In this document: piece by piece, positions 7,317-15,802 of the stretch
Numbering within the stretch: the first letter of the stretch is position 1
Layout of the letters: each line of letters starts with the position of its first letter
Source of the DNA: an uncultured Lachnospiraceae bacterium
Lineage (GTDB): Bacteria; Bacillota; Clostridia; Lachnospirales; Lachnospiraceae
Length of the DNA: 41,739 bases
Assembly: GCA_910579645.1 (NCBI GenBank)
Contig: CAJTVK010000025.1
Coordinates: 1 to 41,739, forward strand
Direction of reading: 5' to 3'
Translations under genes and position numbers: made by a program
The notes under the pieces: generated by a model
Database searches by the model: none
Told to the model about the DNA's origin: nothing
The model's input: the letters and a program-made list of their open reading frames with translations, nothing else

Positions 7317-8336
7317 AAATTTAAAGAAACGCTGGCAGATGCGGTAGCCTTCCACGGATATTTTCCGCCCGCCCTTTCCGGGCAGGTTCATGGAACTTCC
7401 CAAAATTCCGTATCGCAGACGGTTATAAAGCATCCGGTCTTTCTGCTTGATATAATCCCAAAGTTCTTTCTTTTTCTGCAGGTGCTCTTCCGTTCCGCCC
7501 CGAATAAGCAATATGGAGGAAACCGTGGTGATGATTTCCAGATAGTTCGTCATATAAGTCCGCATTTTCTTATTGTTCTTCAGCTTTGCTTTATTTTCCG
7601 TCATATAGTCCACCATTCTTTTATTGACGGCAATCTGCTGGTCGATTCTGGATATCATAATTGTCTCATTGACGGACTGGCCTTCCCGACCTATATAGTA
7701 ACGGTAAAAATTCACGTCAATGTAATACATGTTCCTTACAAACGGAAGCGGTTCAAATACAAACAGGTTATCAACATAAAACATATGTTCCGGCAGTTTC
7801 AGGCCGCATTCCTTTAACAGCTTCGTACGGAATATGACGGAATGCATAAGGATATATTGTCCTTTGTGAAAATGTCTTACTTTATCCCATGTAAACAATT
7901 CGTCCTCGGGAAGGGCATGGCGGTAGCGCATGACTTTGTTCTTTTTCTCCCCTTCTTTTTCATATACAAAATTGCTGACCAGCATATCCAGCACTTTTTC
8001 CCCTCCTGCCAGTTCCCGCAGGACGGCAAGTATTTCCTCGTAAGCCGATTCTTTCACCCAGTCGTCACTGTCCACTACTTTGAAATAAAGTCCCGATGCC
8101 TGTTCCAGTCCCGCATTAACCGCAGAACCGTGTCCCCCGTTTTCCTTGTGCACTGCCTTGACGATGGACGGGTATTTTCTTTCATACGCATCGGCTATGG
8201 CTGCCGTGTTATCTGCGGAACCGTCATCCACAATGATAATCTCCACATCTTCGCCGCCGGCCAACAGCGAATCCACGCATTTTCCCATATATTCCCCGGA
8301 ATTGTAACATGGCACGGTAAATGTCAGTAATTTCAT
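7311..8336 (-). CDS. family 2 glycosyltransferase
   Basis: A 341-aa protein with a GT-A fold N-terminus: TFTVPCYNSGEYMGKCVDSL (5-24), VDDGSADNT (36-44), a GGHGSAVNAG loop (67-76) and the DxD-like VVDSDD (87-92). It transfers a sugar from a nucleotide donor; the acceptor is unknown. It has no clear membrane segments. The start at 8336 fits the family N-terminus and has GGAG/GGGAGG upstream; the frame extends 26 codons further without that support. The gene is 34 bp after the SfsA-MutY gene on the same strand, and its stop codon lies inside the hairpin with the PAP2 gene. Confidence 0.9.
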   Translation of the reverse strand: MKLLTFTVPCYNSGEYMGKCVDSLLAGGEDVEIIIVDDGSADNTAAIADAYERKYPSIVKAVHKENGGHGSAVNAGLEQASGLYFKVVDSDDWVKESAYEEILAVLRELAGGEKVLDMLVSNFVYEKEGEKKNKVMRYRHALPEDELFTWDKVRHFHKGQYILMHSVIFRTKLLKECGLKLPEHMFYVDNLFVFEPLPFVRNMYYIDVNFYRYYIGREGQSVNETIMISRIDQQIAVNKRMVDYMTENKAKLKNNKKMRTYMTNYLEIITTVSSILLIRGGTEEHLQKKKELWDYIKQKDRMLYNRLRYGILGSSMNLPGKGGRKISVEGYRICQRFFKFN

Positions 8337-8370
8337 CTTAAACTCCGCCTCCCTTAAAACCTTCCCTATT

Positions 8371-10122
8371 TTATATCCCCAGCCGGATATCCAGATATCC
8401 GGCATAGGCCGCATAAGCCGACGGGATAGGATACTTTTCCCTGGCCTCTGCCCGGTCTATGAAAATCCATCCTTCCGACGCCGCTTTATCCTCTTTCCGC
8501 TCCAATTCGTCCACCCGCACCGCATACCCTTTCATATGCCACTCCCGGTGGGAAAAAATATGCTTGGCATCTCCGGCGGGAAGAATGCGGATTACCTGAT
8601 ATCCCATGTTCTTTAAGTATTCCAGCACTTCCTCCTCCGTGCGGTATCCTTCCAGCATGGGAAAGCCGTACATTCCGGCCAGCAGGCCTTTGTCCGGGCG
8701 TTTGCAAAATGCCGCCCTTTCTTCATCCTGCACGATTAATACGGTCTTTTCCTCTATTGTCCTTGCTTTCTTTGGCTTCTTTTTCGGAAATTCCTGCCAT
8801 CGCCCCTGTAAATGCGCCAGACAGAAGGTTCCCCATGGGCATTCCCCGCATTTCGGTTCTCCGTTCGGCAGGCAGACCATGGCACCCAGTTCCATCAAAG
8901 CTTGGTTAAAATCCCCGGCTCTGCCCGGCGGCAAGAATGCAGACAGTTCCGTTTCCACCCTTGTTTTCGTCTTCTGTGAAAGTATGTCCGCATCATCCAT
9001 ACGCAGCCGGGAAAGCACCCGGAGCACATTGCCGTCCACCGCCGGGACGGCCTGCCCGAATGCAATGGAAGCTATGGCTCCTGCCGTATAGCTGCCGATA
9101 CCGGGCAGTTTCATAATCTGCCCATACTCTCCCGGCATCTTCCCTCCGTACTCCTCCATAATCATCCGTGCCGCTTTCTGTAGGTTGCGTACCCGGTTAT
9201 AATAGCCAAGCCCTTCCCAAAGCTTTACCAGCTTATCCTCTTCCAAGCCTGCCAAGGTGCCGATGTCCGGCACCTCCCGTATAAAACGGTCAAAATAGGG
9301 CTTTACTGCTTCCACTCTCGTCTGCTGCAGCATAATCTCCGACAGCCATACATAATAAGGCTTAGGATTCTCCCGCCAAGGAAGAACCCGCCTGCCATTG
9401 TCGTACCATTTCAGCAGCGGATCCGCAATCCGGCTCAGTAAAGATAGTTTTACCGGCACCTGTCTTCTGATTTCCATAGTATCCGGCGTTACCATACAGT
9501 CATATGCAAGGATTTCCACCCCGGCCCGTTCCGCCTGTTCCAGTGCCTGCGCAAAAGCCGGCTGTGTCTCCCGGTTCGGAGAGAAAAAGTCCGTTCCCTC
9601 CATCTGTATCACAAAAACAATATATGCCCCGTAGCCTTCCTTTTTTGCCTCCGCCAGTTCCTCCACATGCTTTACGGCACGTTCCGACGGGGCGTCGGGA
9701 AAATAGGCGGCGTTTTCTTTTTCCAGCGTGACTCCCTTTACTTCCAGGAAAATTTTTTCTTCCTCCGTTTCCACATAGAAATCAAAACGGGAATTCTTAT
9801 AAGTTTTCTCTGCCTGCACTGTCTTGAGCGAGGGAAACAATGCTTTTGTCAGCAGCCATTCCCCCACCGCCTTGTTCGGCGCATTGGAATCCATATTGAC
9901 CAGCCGTTCCCCTTTCCGCACCGCAATCAGGTCATAGGCTGTGGCACGCTGCCCGTTTTCACTCTTTTCCAGATAAACAATTGCGTTTTCCGTCAGAAGT
10001 TCCCTGCATCTTCCGGTATTCTTCACATGTACTTTCTCGGTTTTCCCGTCGATATCCACATAGGCAACGAATCGGTTCGGCCTGCTTATAAACTTTCCTT
10101 CCACAATATGGTTATACTTCAT
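8371..10122 (-). CDS. mutY: SfsA-MutY fusion: nuclease-like domain plus A/G-specific adenine glycosylase
   Basis: A 583-aa two-domain protein. Residues 1-226 are a full SfsA-type domain (MKYNHIVEGKFISRPNRFVA at the start, NTGRCRELL at 35-43, MDSNAPNKAV at 77-86, FDFY then EVKGVTL near 113-133). Residues 227-583 are a full MutY: glycosylase domain with LSEIMLQQTR (catalytic E262), helix-hairpin-helix LPGIGSYTAGAI, VDGNVLRV (catalytic D363), a four-cysteine Fe-S loop (C417, C425, C428, C434) and a NUDIX-like C-terminal domain. MutY removes adenine opposite 8-oxoguanine. SfsA was first described as a sugar-fermentation stimulator and later linked to nuclease activity. Start: M at 10122 fits the SfsA family; an ATG at 10134 adds four residues. 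No frameshift is needed to join the domains. Confidence 0.92.
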   Translation of the reverse strand: MKYNHIVEGKFISRPNRFVAYVDIDGKTEKVHVKNTGRCRELLTENAIVYLEKSENGQRATAYDLIAVRKGERLVNMDSNAPNKAVGEWLLTKALFPSLKTVQAEKTYKNSRFDFYVETEEEKIFLEVKGVTLEKENAAYFPDAPSERAVKHVEELAEAKKEGYGAYIVFVIQMEGTDFFSPNRETQPAFAQALEQAERAGVEILAYDCMVTPDTMEIRRQVPVKLSLLSRIADPLLKWYDNGRRVLPWRENPKPYYVWLSEIMLQQTRVEAVKPYFDRFIREVPDIGTLAGLEEDKLVKLWEGLGYYNRVRNLQKAARMIMEEYGGKMPGEYGQIMKLPGIGSYTAGAIASIAFGQAVPAVDGNVLRVLSRLRMDDADILSQKTKTRVETELSAFLPPGRAGDFNQALMELGAMVCLPNGEPKCGECPWGTFCLAHLQGRWQEFPKKKPKKARTIEEKTVLIVQDEERAAFCKRPDKGLLAGMYGFPMLEGYRTEEEVLEYLKNMGYQVIRILPAGDAKHIFSHREWHMKGYAVRVDELERKEDKAASEGWIFIDRAEAREKYPIPSAYAAYAGYLDIRLGI

Positions 10123-10183
10123 GCCCGCTCCCATCTTCCCGTTTCCTTATAGACCCTAGTACTGCATGCCGCCCGTCCGCTGC

Positions 10184-10990
10184 CTACCGCAGCCTGTTGC
10201 ATTCAAACCGCTCCATCGTCATCAGACAGTTGCGGAGTTCCGCATAACGTTCCTCCACCTCTCCCGGCTTCACCTCAATATCCGTCGCCATTGCCATTAC
10301 ATTAATCATGTCGTCCGTTATTCTATGATGAAGGCCGGCTAATATATTCAGCCTTTTTTCATAAGTGGAGGCATCCAGAAACTCCAACACCATGGGATCC
10401 ATGTTCAGTTCCTCGGCCTCCTGTTCTATGCCGTCGGCATATGCTTCCTTCCGGCCTCCTGTACCTGTTTCTTCACGGCTTCCCGCACTTGCTTCTTCAC
10501 GGCTTCCGGTACTTGCTTCTTCACGGCTTCCGGTACGTGATTCCTTCCGGCCGTCCGCTTCCGCTCCGCAGCCCCGCTCTTCCTTCCCGGTGAAACTATC
10601 ATCTGCCATGCCGTTGTTCCGAACCGCATCCTTTTTCTCTCCGGACATGTAATCTGTGCCATAGCCGTCTCCTTTGACTGCGGCCTCACTCTGCATATGC
10701 CGTGCGCCGCTCCATGCCATACCCCCGGCCATATCCGCTCCTTCTGCGTCCCGATTGGGTTCCGCGATTTCAAACCGGTATTCCTGTTCCGCCTGCGGGT
10801 ATTTTCTGCGGTCCACCCGTTCCATAAACAGGGAAAGCGGACGGGCATATATGCGGAATTCGCCATACATAGCCTGATAGACGACAAGCTGCTCTCCTGT
10901 TTCCGAATGCTTTGCCACTGTTATAATCTGATACAGATTCCCCTTGAAATGCCTGTATATTTCCTGTGGTCTCGGCGTATGCCTCATCAT
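10184..10990 (-). CDS. DUF1653 protein with repeat-rich insert
   Basis: A 268-aa protein. Residues 3-75 are a DUF1653 domain (PRPQEIYRHFKGNLYQIITV, then GEFRIYARPLSLFMERVD), a small family of unknown function. The middle (about 80-200) is low-complexity and hydrophilic, with tandem 8-residue units of form EEASTGSR encoded by 24-bp repeats. The last 65 residues (MDPMVLEFLDASTYEKRLNI onward) are a conserved-looking helical segment. The start is one of two adjacent ATGs behind AGAGG. It lies 18 bp downstream of yqeY on the same strand. No function can be assigned. Confidence 0.85.
   Translation of the reverse strand: MMRHTPRPQEIYRHFKGNLYQIITVAKHSETGEQLVVYQAMYGEFRIYARPLSLFMERVDRRKYPQAEQEYRFEIAEPNRDAEGADMAGGMAWSGARHMQSEAAVKGDGYGTDYMSGEKKDAVRNNGMADDSFTGKEERGCGAEADGRKESRTGSREEASTGSREEASAGSREETGTGGRKEAYADGIEQEAEELNMDPMVLEFLDASTYEKRLNILAGLHHRITDDMINVMAMATDIEVKPGEVEERYAELRNCLMTMERFECNRLR
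10445..10564 (-). repeat. 24-bp coding minisatellite in the DUF1653 gene
   Basis: Five tandem 24-bp units; the three central ones (10469-10492, 10493-10516, 10517-10540) are nearly identical, with core TTCTTCACGGCTTCCGGTAC, and the outer two are degenerate. Each encodes eight residues, so copy-number changes keep the frame. Confidence 0.85.
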
Positions 10991-11008
10991 ATCCTCTCAC
11001 CCTTCCTG

Positions 11009-11458
11009 CTATTTTCCGATGATTTCCCCTACAATTCTGTTTACCGCAGCGCCGTCCGCCTTTCCTTTTACCTTCGGCATCAGTTCCTTCATTATTTTCC
11101 CCTTGTCCTTGACGGAAGGACTGTCAATGCCAAGGGCGGCAAGTGTTTCCCGTACGGCCTCCCGGATGGCATCCTCCCCCATTTCTTCCGGCGCAAACTC
11201 CTGCAGCACCTCCAGACGTTTCCGGCACTGTTCCTTTATGTCCTCCCTGTCCCCGGGAGCCAGTTCCATAGTCTCCTTCGTCTGCTTGATTTCCTTCTTA
11301 ATTACCTCATATTCCTCTGATTCGGTCAGATCTTCCCGTTTGTCAATCGCTTTATTTTTCAATGCCGCCAACAGCATGGAAAGCGTGTCTTTTCTCTCCT
11401 TATCCTTATTCTTCATCGCCGTTACCATTTCTGCCCTGATTTCATCGATTTTACTCAT
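11009..11458 (-). CDS. yqeY: GatB/YqeY family protein
   Basis: A 149-aa YqeY-type protein: small, all-helical, related to the tail domain of the GatB amidotransferase subunit and thought to bind tRNA-like partners, though its precise role is not established. Recognisable are RAEMVTAMKNKDKERKDTLS near the start, the KNKAID segment and the C-terminal VKGKADGAAVNRIVGEIIGK region, with LMPKVKG just before. The start at 11458 fits the family and has AGAGG upstream; the frame continues 13 codons further without support. It is in a tight minus-strand run with the DUF1653 gene (18 bp) and the membrane-anchored gene upstream (23 bp). Confidence 0.93.
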   Translation of the reverse strand: MSKIDEIRAEMVTAMKNKDKERKDTLSMLLAALKNKAIDKREDLTESEEYEVIKKEIKQTKETMELAPGDREDIKEQCRKRLEVLQEFAPEEMGEDAIREAVRETLAALGIDSPSVKDKGKIMKELMPKVKGKADGAAVNRIVGEIIGK

Positions 11459-11481
11459 TCTTTTTTCCTCTCTTTCTCTAA

Positions 11482-13017
11482 CTACCCTTTCGGCCAATAA
11501 TTCAAATCCGGGTACAATGCTCCGATTTCATCTATTCCCATATCCGTCACATCCACCGTTTCCACCAGTTTTTCCATTTCATAATAAGATAATACGAATA
11601 TCCAATCTGTTTCACCGGGCTTCGCCTCCAATGCCAGCTTCCTTGTGCATACATATTCCCCGTCCACCACTCCGTATTCTTCCACACATTCATAATCAAA
11701 TCCCAACCGGTACCGTGTCACCACTCTTTGCCTGTCAAATTCCAAAGAAACCAGCTGTTCCGGAAAAGACGGATAAAATTCGAACAAACCCTTTTCATCA
11801 TTCCAGATTACCGCCCGGTAATTATTCCAGCTTCCTCCGCTGCCGCCGGAATATCCCTCATGAATCAGCAAATCATTCCGTCCGTCAAAGTTTATATCTT
11901 CCGCCGTCACTAAGCCGTCCCCGCCATATCCAAGCCATCCCATTTCCATATCCGTATACGGAATATATATATGCTGTGGCGGCACGTTCTTCCCCTCCCA
12001 TTTCCCTTCCAGAAACAAATGATATCCTGCGTTATTTCTCCTGAAGTAATCCAATGCCCCTGTTTCCACAATGCAATAATTCAGCCCTTCCAAATGCTTC
12101 AGTCCGATATACCGAAGATAGCCGCCCTCCTGCTTTATAATTTCCGTTACGTCCCCATCCCATCTTTCCCCGGCCAGTCCCGCAAAAGATGTCATGGCTG
12201 TCGCCATATCCGGCTTCCATCCTGCCTCGTCCTCATCCTCTTCCGGATAAAAATATACACTGATATAATAATCCTCTTCCCCTTGATTCCTTTCCCACCT
12301 TTCCTGCAGATTCTCTGCTATCGCATCCATATTCAAATCCCATGCATTAATCCCAAGCCGAATCCTACAGTCCGGGAAGGTTTCCAAGTTCCGCTCCAAT
12401 TCCATGCATTCATCCTCGCTCTGCACGGAAACCCTGACTTCTGCCGCGGCAGAGAGAGTCATGTCATTATCCACTTCCAGATTCTCTATCAAGGCATTTT
12501 CCCCTACATAAAACAAACATTCCGCCCCGCTCCCGCGGAAAGGAAATTTTCCCCTTACAGCGTTCCCGTCCCCGTCAAAAATCCCTGCAAACGGCGTTTC
12601 TTCCGTCCCAATGCAAAACCAATCCGGCATCTCCAAGTCTGCCCGCAGCCGATAAGAAGCCTCCGATGCCAATACTCCCGGCTCTACTTCCTCTTTTTCC
12701 TCTATCATAGCGGCCAGTTCCTCCAACTGGGAACTGCTGTCAATCAAATAGGTTCCTCCTTTTTTCAGAAAACCTATTTCCGTCTCCGTTTCTTCCGTTT
12801 TCTCTGTTTCCGAAATCTCCGCCAGCCGCGCCTGCAGCCTGCTTATTTCCTCTTCATAAACCACTGCCGCCTCTTCCTGTGCTGCGAGCATCTTCTGTAA
12901 ATCCATATTTTGCCGAAAAAACTTCCCACATTGTACGCCCAAAAGAGCCGCTATCCCCAAGGCAATTCCAATCATTCCGGCTGCTGCCCAAGTTCTCTTT
13001 TTCATCCCCCTATCCAT
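11482..13017 (-). CDS. membrane-anchored extracellular protein of unknown function
   Basis: A 511-aa protein I do not recognise. Residues 5-30 are one hydrophobic segment after KKR, so the bulk should be outside the cell. Residues 35-75 are a glutamate-rich coiled coil. The region around 85-200 reads like a GLUG/pectate-lyase-type beta repeat (PFAGIFDGDGNAVRGKF, ENLEVDNDMTLS). Near residues 375-390 is EDINFDGRNDLLI, an FG-GAP/VCBS-like calcium-binding motif often seen in secreted proteins. Start: ATG at 13017 with AAGGAG five bases upstream; a GTG immediately before it is also possible. It lies between holA (36 bp) and yqeY (23 bp), all on one strand, with no functional link apparent. Confidence 0.75.
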   Translation of the reverse strand: MDRGMKKRTWAAAGMIGIALGIAALLGVQCGKFFRQNMDLQKMLAAQEEAAVVYEEEISRLQARLAEISETEKTEETETEIGFLKKGGTYLIDSSSQLEELAAMIEEKEEVEPGVLASEASYRLRADLEMPDWFCIGTEETPFAGIFDGDGNAVRGKFPFRGSGAECLFYVGENALIENLEVDNDMTLSAAAEVRVSVQSEDECMELERNLETFPDCRIRLGINAWDLNMDAIAENLQERWERNQGEEDYYISVYFYPEEDEDEAGWKPDMATAMTSFAGLAGERWDGDVTEIIKQEGGYLRYIGLKHLEGLNYCIVETGALDYFRRNNAGYHLFLEGKWEGKNVPPQHIYIPYTDMEMGWLGYGGDGLVTAEDINFDGRNDLLIHEGYSGGSGGSWNNYRAVIWNDEKGLFEFYPSFPEQLVSLEFDRQRVVTRYRLGFDYECVEEYGVVDGEYVCTRKLALEAKPGETDWIFVLSYYEMEKLVETVDVTDMGIDEIGALYPDLNYWPKG

Positions 13018-13053
13018 CACGGCTCCTTCCCGTTTCCTGTCCCCAAACGGTTT

Positions 13054-14031
13054 TCATCTGCTATACCGCACAATCAAAAGCTCCACGCTCATCACATCAT
13101 TCATCCGTCCTGTTTTCACGGCCTCCTCCGCTTCCACGCAGGCCTCCAAGGCATTCCGCAAATCACTGCCCCTGAACTTCCCGGCCTGTGTCACATATTT
13201 TCCGGCAATAAAAGGCTGCAGCCCCACCTTTCCCCCGATTGTCTTATTGTCATAGCCTTTGCCCTTCAGTTCCTTCACCTGCAGCAGCATATTGAACTGC
13301 CTTGCAATCAGAAAAAGAATACGCATGGCAGGTTCTTTCAGAGCCAACAGTTCATAATACAGCTCCAGTGCTTTCTTCTGCTGCCTGTCCGCAATGGCAT
13401 TCACCATGTCAAAGATATGGCTGCTGACACGCTTGGTACAGATTTCCTCGATATCCTGCTTTGCAATAACCTCCTTATCCATGCAGTAGCAAAGCAGCTT
13501 CTCCAATTCCTTATGGATATTCTCCATATCCGTGCCTGTCTTTTCCAGAAAATAGTTCAGCGACTGTTCCGTTATCTGTTTGTTCTCCTTTTTTATCATG
13601 CCGAGAATCCACTTTTTTAAAGTTCCTTCATTCTGCACCGCAAATTCTGCCGCCGTACCTTTGGCGGAAACCGTCTTGAATAGTTTGCTCCGCTTATCCA
13701 CTTCCTTTTCCACGAAAACAAAATATGCCGATTCCGCCGGATCCGCCAAATACTCCGCCATTTTCTCCCCGCCGGCCTTGAACAGATTGCTGTTTTCGAT
13801 GACGATGACTCTCCGCTCGGCAAGAAAAGGCATGGTTTCCGCCAAATCCACCACGGCTCCCACCGAAATGTCCTTCCCTTCAAAATAACTGCAATTCATC
13901 GTATCCCCGTCGGCCGCCAGCGCATGCCGCAGCCTGTCCTTATATTGTTTCCGCAGATATGCCTCCTCGCCGTACAGAAGATACATCTGTTTCAGCCTGC
14001 CGGTCTTTATGTCTTCATTGATTCTCTGCAC
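13054..14031 (-). CDS. holA: DNA polymerase III delta subunit
   Basis: A 325-aa HolA, the clamp-loader subunit that opens the sliding clamp. The N-terminus RINEDIKTGRLKQMYLLYGE fits the family, followed by TMPFLAERRVIVIENSNLF (about 65-85) and the typical C-terminal helical region with ILFLIARQFNMLLQVKELK. The frame is open for 60 further codons upstream (to 14211), but that stretch is arginine-rich and unlike HolA. A GTG at 14031 has a perfect AAGGAGG six bases upstream and gives the usual length and N-terminus, so I take it as the start. This is the first gene of the run holA - membrane protein - yqeY - DUF1653 - sfsA-mutY - glycosyltransferase. Confidence 0.93.
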   Translation of the reverse strand: MQRINEDIKTGRLKQMYLLYGEEAYLRKQYKDRLRHALAADGDTMNCSYFEGKDISVGAVVDLAETMPFLAERRVIVIENSNLFKAGGEKMAEYLADPAESAYFVFVEKEVDKRSKLFKTVSAKGTAAEFAVQNEGTLKKWILGMIKKENKQITEQSLNYFLEKTGTDMENIHKELEKLLCYCMDKEVIAKQDIEEICTKRVSSHIFDMVNAIADRQQKKALELYYELLALKEPAMRILFLIARQFNMLLQVKELKGKGYDNKTIGGKVGLQPFIAGKYVTQAGKFRGSDLRNALEACVEAEEAVKTGRMNDVMSVELLIVRYSR

Positions 14032-14211
14032 CGGATACCTCCTTATCGGCAGTGAGCCTTCCGGCTTCCTCCTGCGCTTGTCCGTGAACTGCCTTTTGCC
14101 TCTCACTTGCCTATCTCTTCTCATGCCGCGTTTCACCGGGCGGCGATGCAAAGTGACTTCCTGCCGGTCCCCAACGGATAATTTCTGAATCGCCGCCGCA
14201 TATTCCGGCAA

Positions 14212-15732
14212 TCATGCCCGCACATTGTCAAAAACAATATTCTTACAATATTTCAAAGATATATTCTGACCGGCTGTGCCCGCTTTCCCGTTTAACGTCA
14301 CATCCCGGAAGGTAATATCCCGGATATGATAGTCTTCCTCCGGAAAGCCGCAAAGTTCCGCGGCCAGGCAGGGCAGTCTCCTCCCTTCCCCGTCCACATC
14401 CGTAAACTCCCCTAGAACCGTAAGCCCCTCAAAAAGACATTGTTCAAACACCGGCGGAACCGGCGCCCCTTCCCCGTCGTCATTGTACCCGACCGAATGA
14501 AACATAATCCTCGGCACCACACAGTCCCGCACCTGTACGTTTCTGATATAGCCGCCCCTCTTCCTCGTCCCCTTCAGTTCGATTCCGTAAGCGGAATTCC
14601 CCAAATCACAGTCCCATATGAAAATATCGTCCACGCCGCCCGACATCTCGCTCCCGATGGCAAATCCGTGTCCATAGGCACAGTTACAGTCAAAAATCCG
14701 GATATGCCTGCAAGGCCGGTTAATTACGTTCCCTTCCGGATTCTTTCCGGCTTTTATGGCTATGGAATCATCCTGCGTATAAAACGTGCAGGCAAATATC
14801 GTACAGTTCTCGGAAGAATCCGGATCCCACCCGTCCCCGTTCCAAATACCCTGGGAACGGAAGGTACAATGGTGAGTGACGACATGCTCCGAATATATCA
14901 TATGCACATTCCAGCAGGCCCCGTCCCTCAGTTCCAGCCCTTCTATCAATACATCCCTCGCATTGCTCACATTGATCAGCTTCGGCCTGACCCGCCCCGG
15001 AAGAGTATCCTCTTTCTCATACTCCGCAATGCCCTCTCCCAACGCCTCCAGCCTTTCCTTCATCCGTTCCCGCTCCGCCCGAATCACATTCTTTGCCAGC
15101 CGCTTTCCGCCGCCGGCTATCGTCCCTTTTCCCCGAATCCTCACGTTCCCGCAATCACATCCCGTCCCGTGATCCATCTTCCCTAAATTCAGAAGGCTGC
15201 GGTAGCACTCCATCTCAATGCCCTCAAAACGGCTCCATATTTTAGGCAGATAATCCTCCGGCACATCCGTCCCCTGCAGCACCGCGCCCTCTTCCAGATA
15301 CAGTTCCATATTGCCGTGCAGACAGAGCGCGCCTGTCAGAAATATTCCCGCCGGTATATAAACCGCCTGATTCTCCCCACAGTCATCGACGGCTTTCTGA
15401 ATCGCTGCCGTATTTAAAGTATTCCCGTCTCCCACGGCACAATAAGGCTCTTTTGTAATATCCAGCTTTTCCTTTTCCTGCTCCGTACATAATACAAACG
15501 GTTCCGATACCGCAATGCACTGCCCGTCACGGTACCGCTCCACCTGAACCTTATATTCCCGTCCGCTTTCCAGGTTTTCTATCGTATAATGGGTGCTTTC
15601 CGCCGTACCGTGCCTTTCCCCGTCCAACAGAATGCCATAGCCGCAGGCATCCGTCCTTCCCTCCGGCTTCTCCCAAAACAGCGTAATGGCATGATCCGTG
15701 CATATCTTTTGAATTTTCTCCAATTTCTGCAT
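14212..15732 (-). CDS. GH28 pectinase (polygalacturonase family), apparently cytoplasmic
   Basis: A 506-aa protein with a fibronectin-III-like N-terminal domain (about 10-85) and a right-handed beta-helix GH28 domain (about 95-506). GH28 catalytic motifs are all visible: NGDGWDPDSS (D300), TQDDSIAIK (D321, D322), YGHGFAIGSE (H355) and the IELKG lysine (K387). GH28 enzymes hydrolyse galacturonan or rhamnogalacturonan. There is no signal peptide, so it likely works inside the cell on imported oligosaccharides. No transporter or uronate genes are adjacent; neighbours are a lipid-linked-sugar-type flippase (70 bp upstream) and holA (180 bp downstream). Confidence 0.92.
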   Translation of the reverse strand: MQKLEKIQKICTDHAITLFWEKPEGRTDACGYGILLDGERHGTAESTHYTIENLESGREYKVQVERYRDGQCIAVSEPFVLCTEQEKEKLDITKEPYCAVGDGNTLNTAAIQKAVDDCGENQAVYIPAGIFLTGALCLHGNMELYLEEGAVLQGTDVPEDYLPKIWSRFEGIEMECYRSLLNLGKMDHGTGCDCGNVRIRGKGTIAGGGKRLAKNVIRAERERMKERLEALGEGIAEYEKEDTLPGRVRPKLINVSNARDVLIEGLELRDGACWNVHMIYSEHVVTHHCTFRSQGIWNGDGWDPDSSENCTIFACTFYTQDDSIAIKAGKNPEGNVINRPCRHIRIFDCNCAYGHGFAIGSEMSGGVDDIFIWDCDLGNSAYGIELKGTRKRGGYIRNVQVRDCVVPRIMFHSVGYNDDGEGAPVPPVFEQCLFEGLTVLGEFTDVDGEGRRLPCLAAELCGFPEEDYHIRDITFRDVTLNGKAGTAGQNISLKYCKNIVFDNVRA

Positions 15733-15802
15733 CCCAACCCTCTCCGTTCTCTAAACATGCCGAGAAACTCCTCTGCAGCCTTTTCCGCAATCTACGCTGT
15801 TC

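Noticed and set aside
10365..10652. Serine/proline-rich frame opposite the DUF1653 repeats
   Set aside because: It is a shadow of the 24-bp coding repeats on the minus strand, with no start signal.
14032..14211. 60-residue N-terminal extension of HolA
   Set aside because: It is arginine-rich and unlike HolA, and a perfect AAGGAGG places the start at the GTG at 14031.
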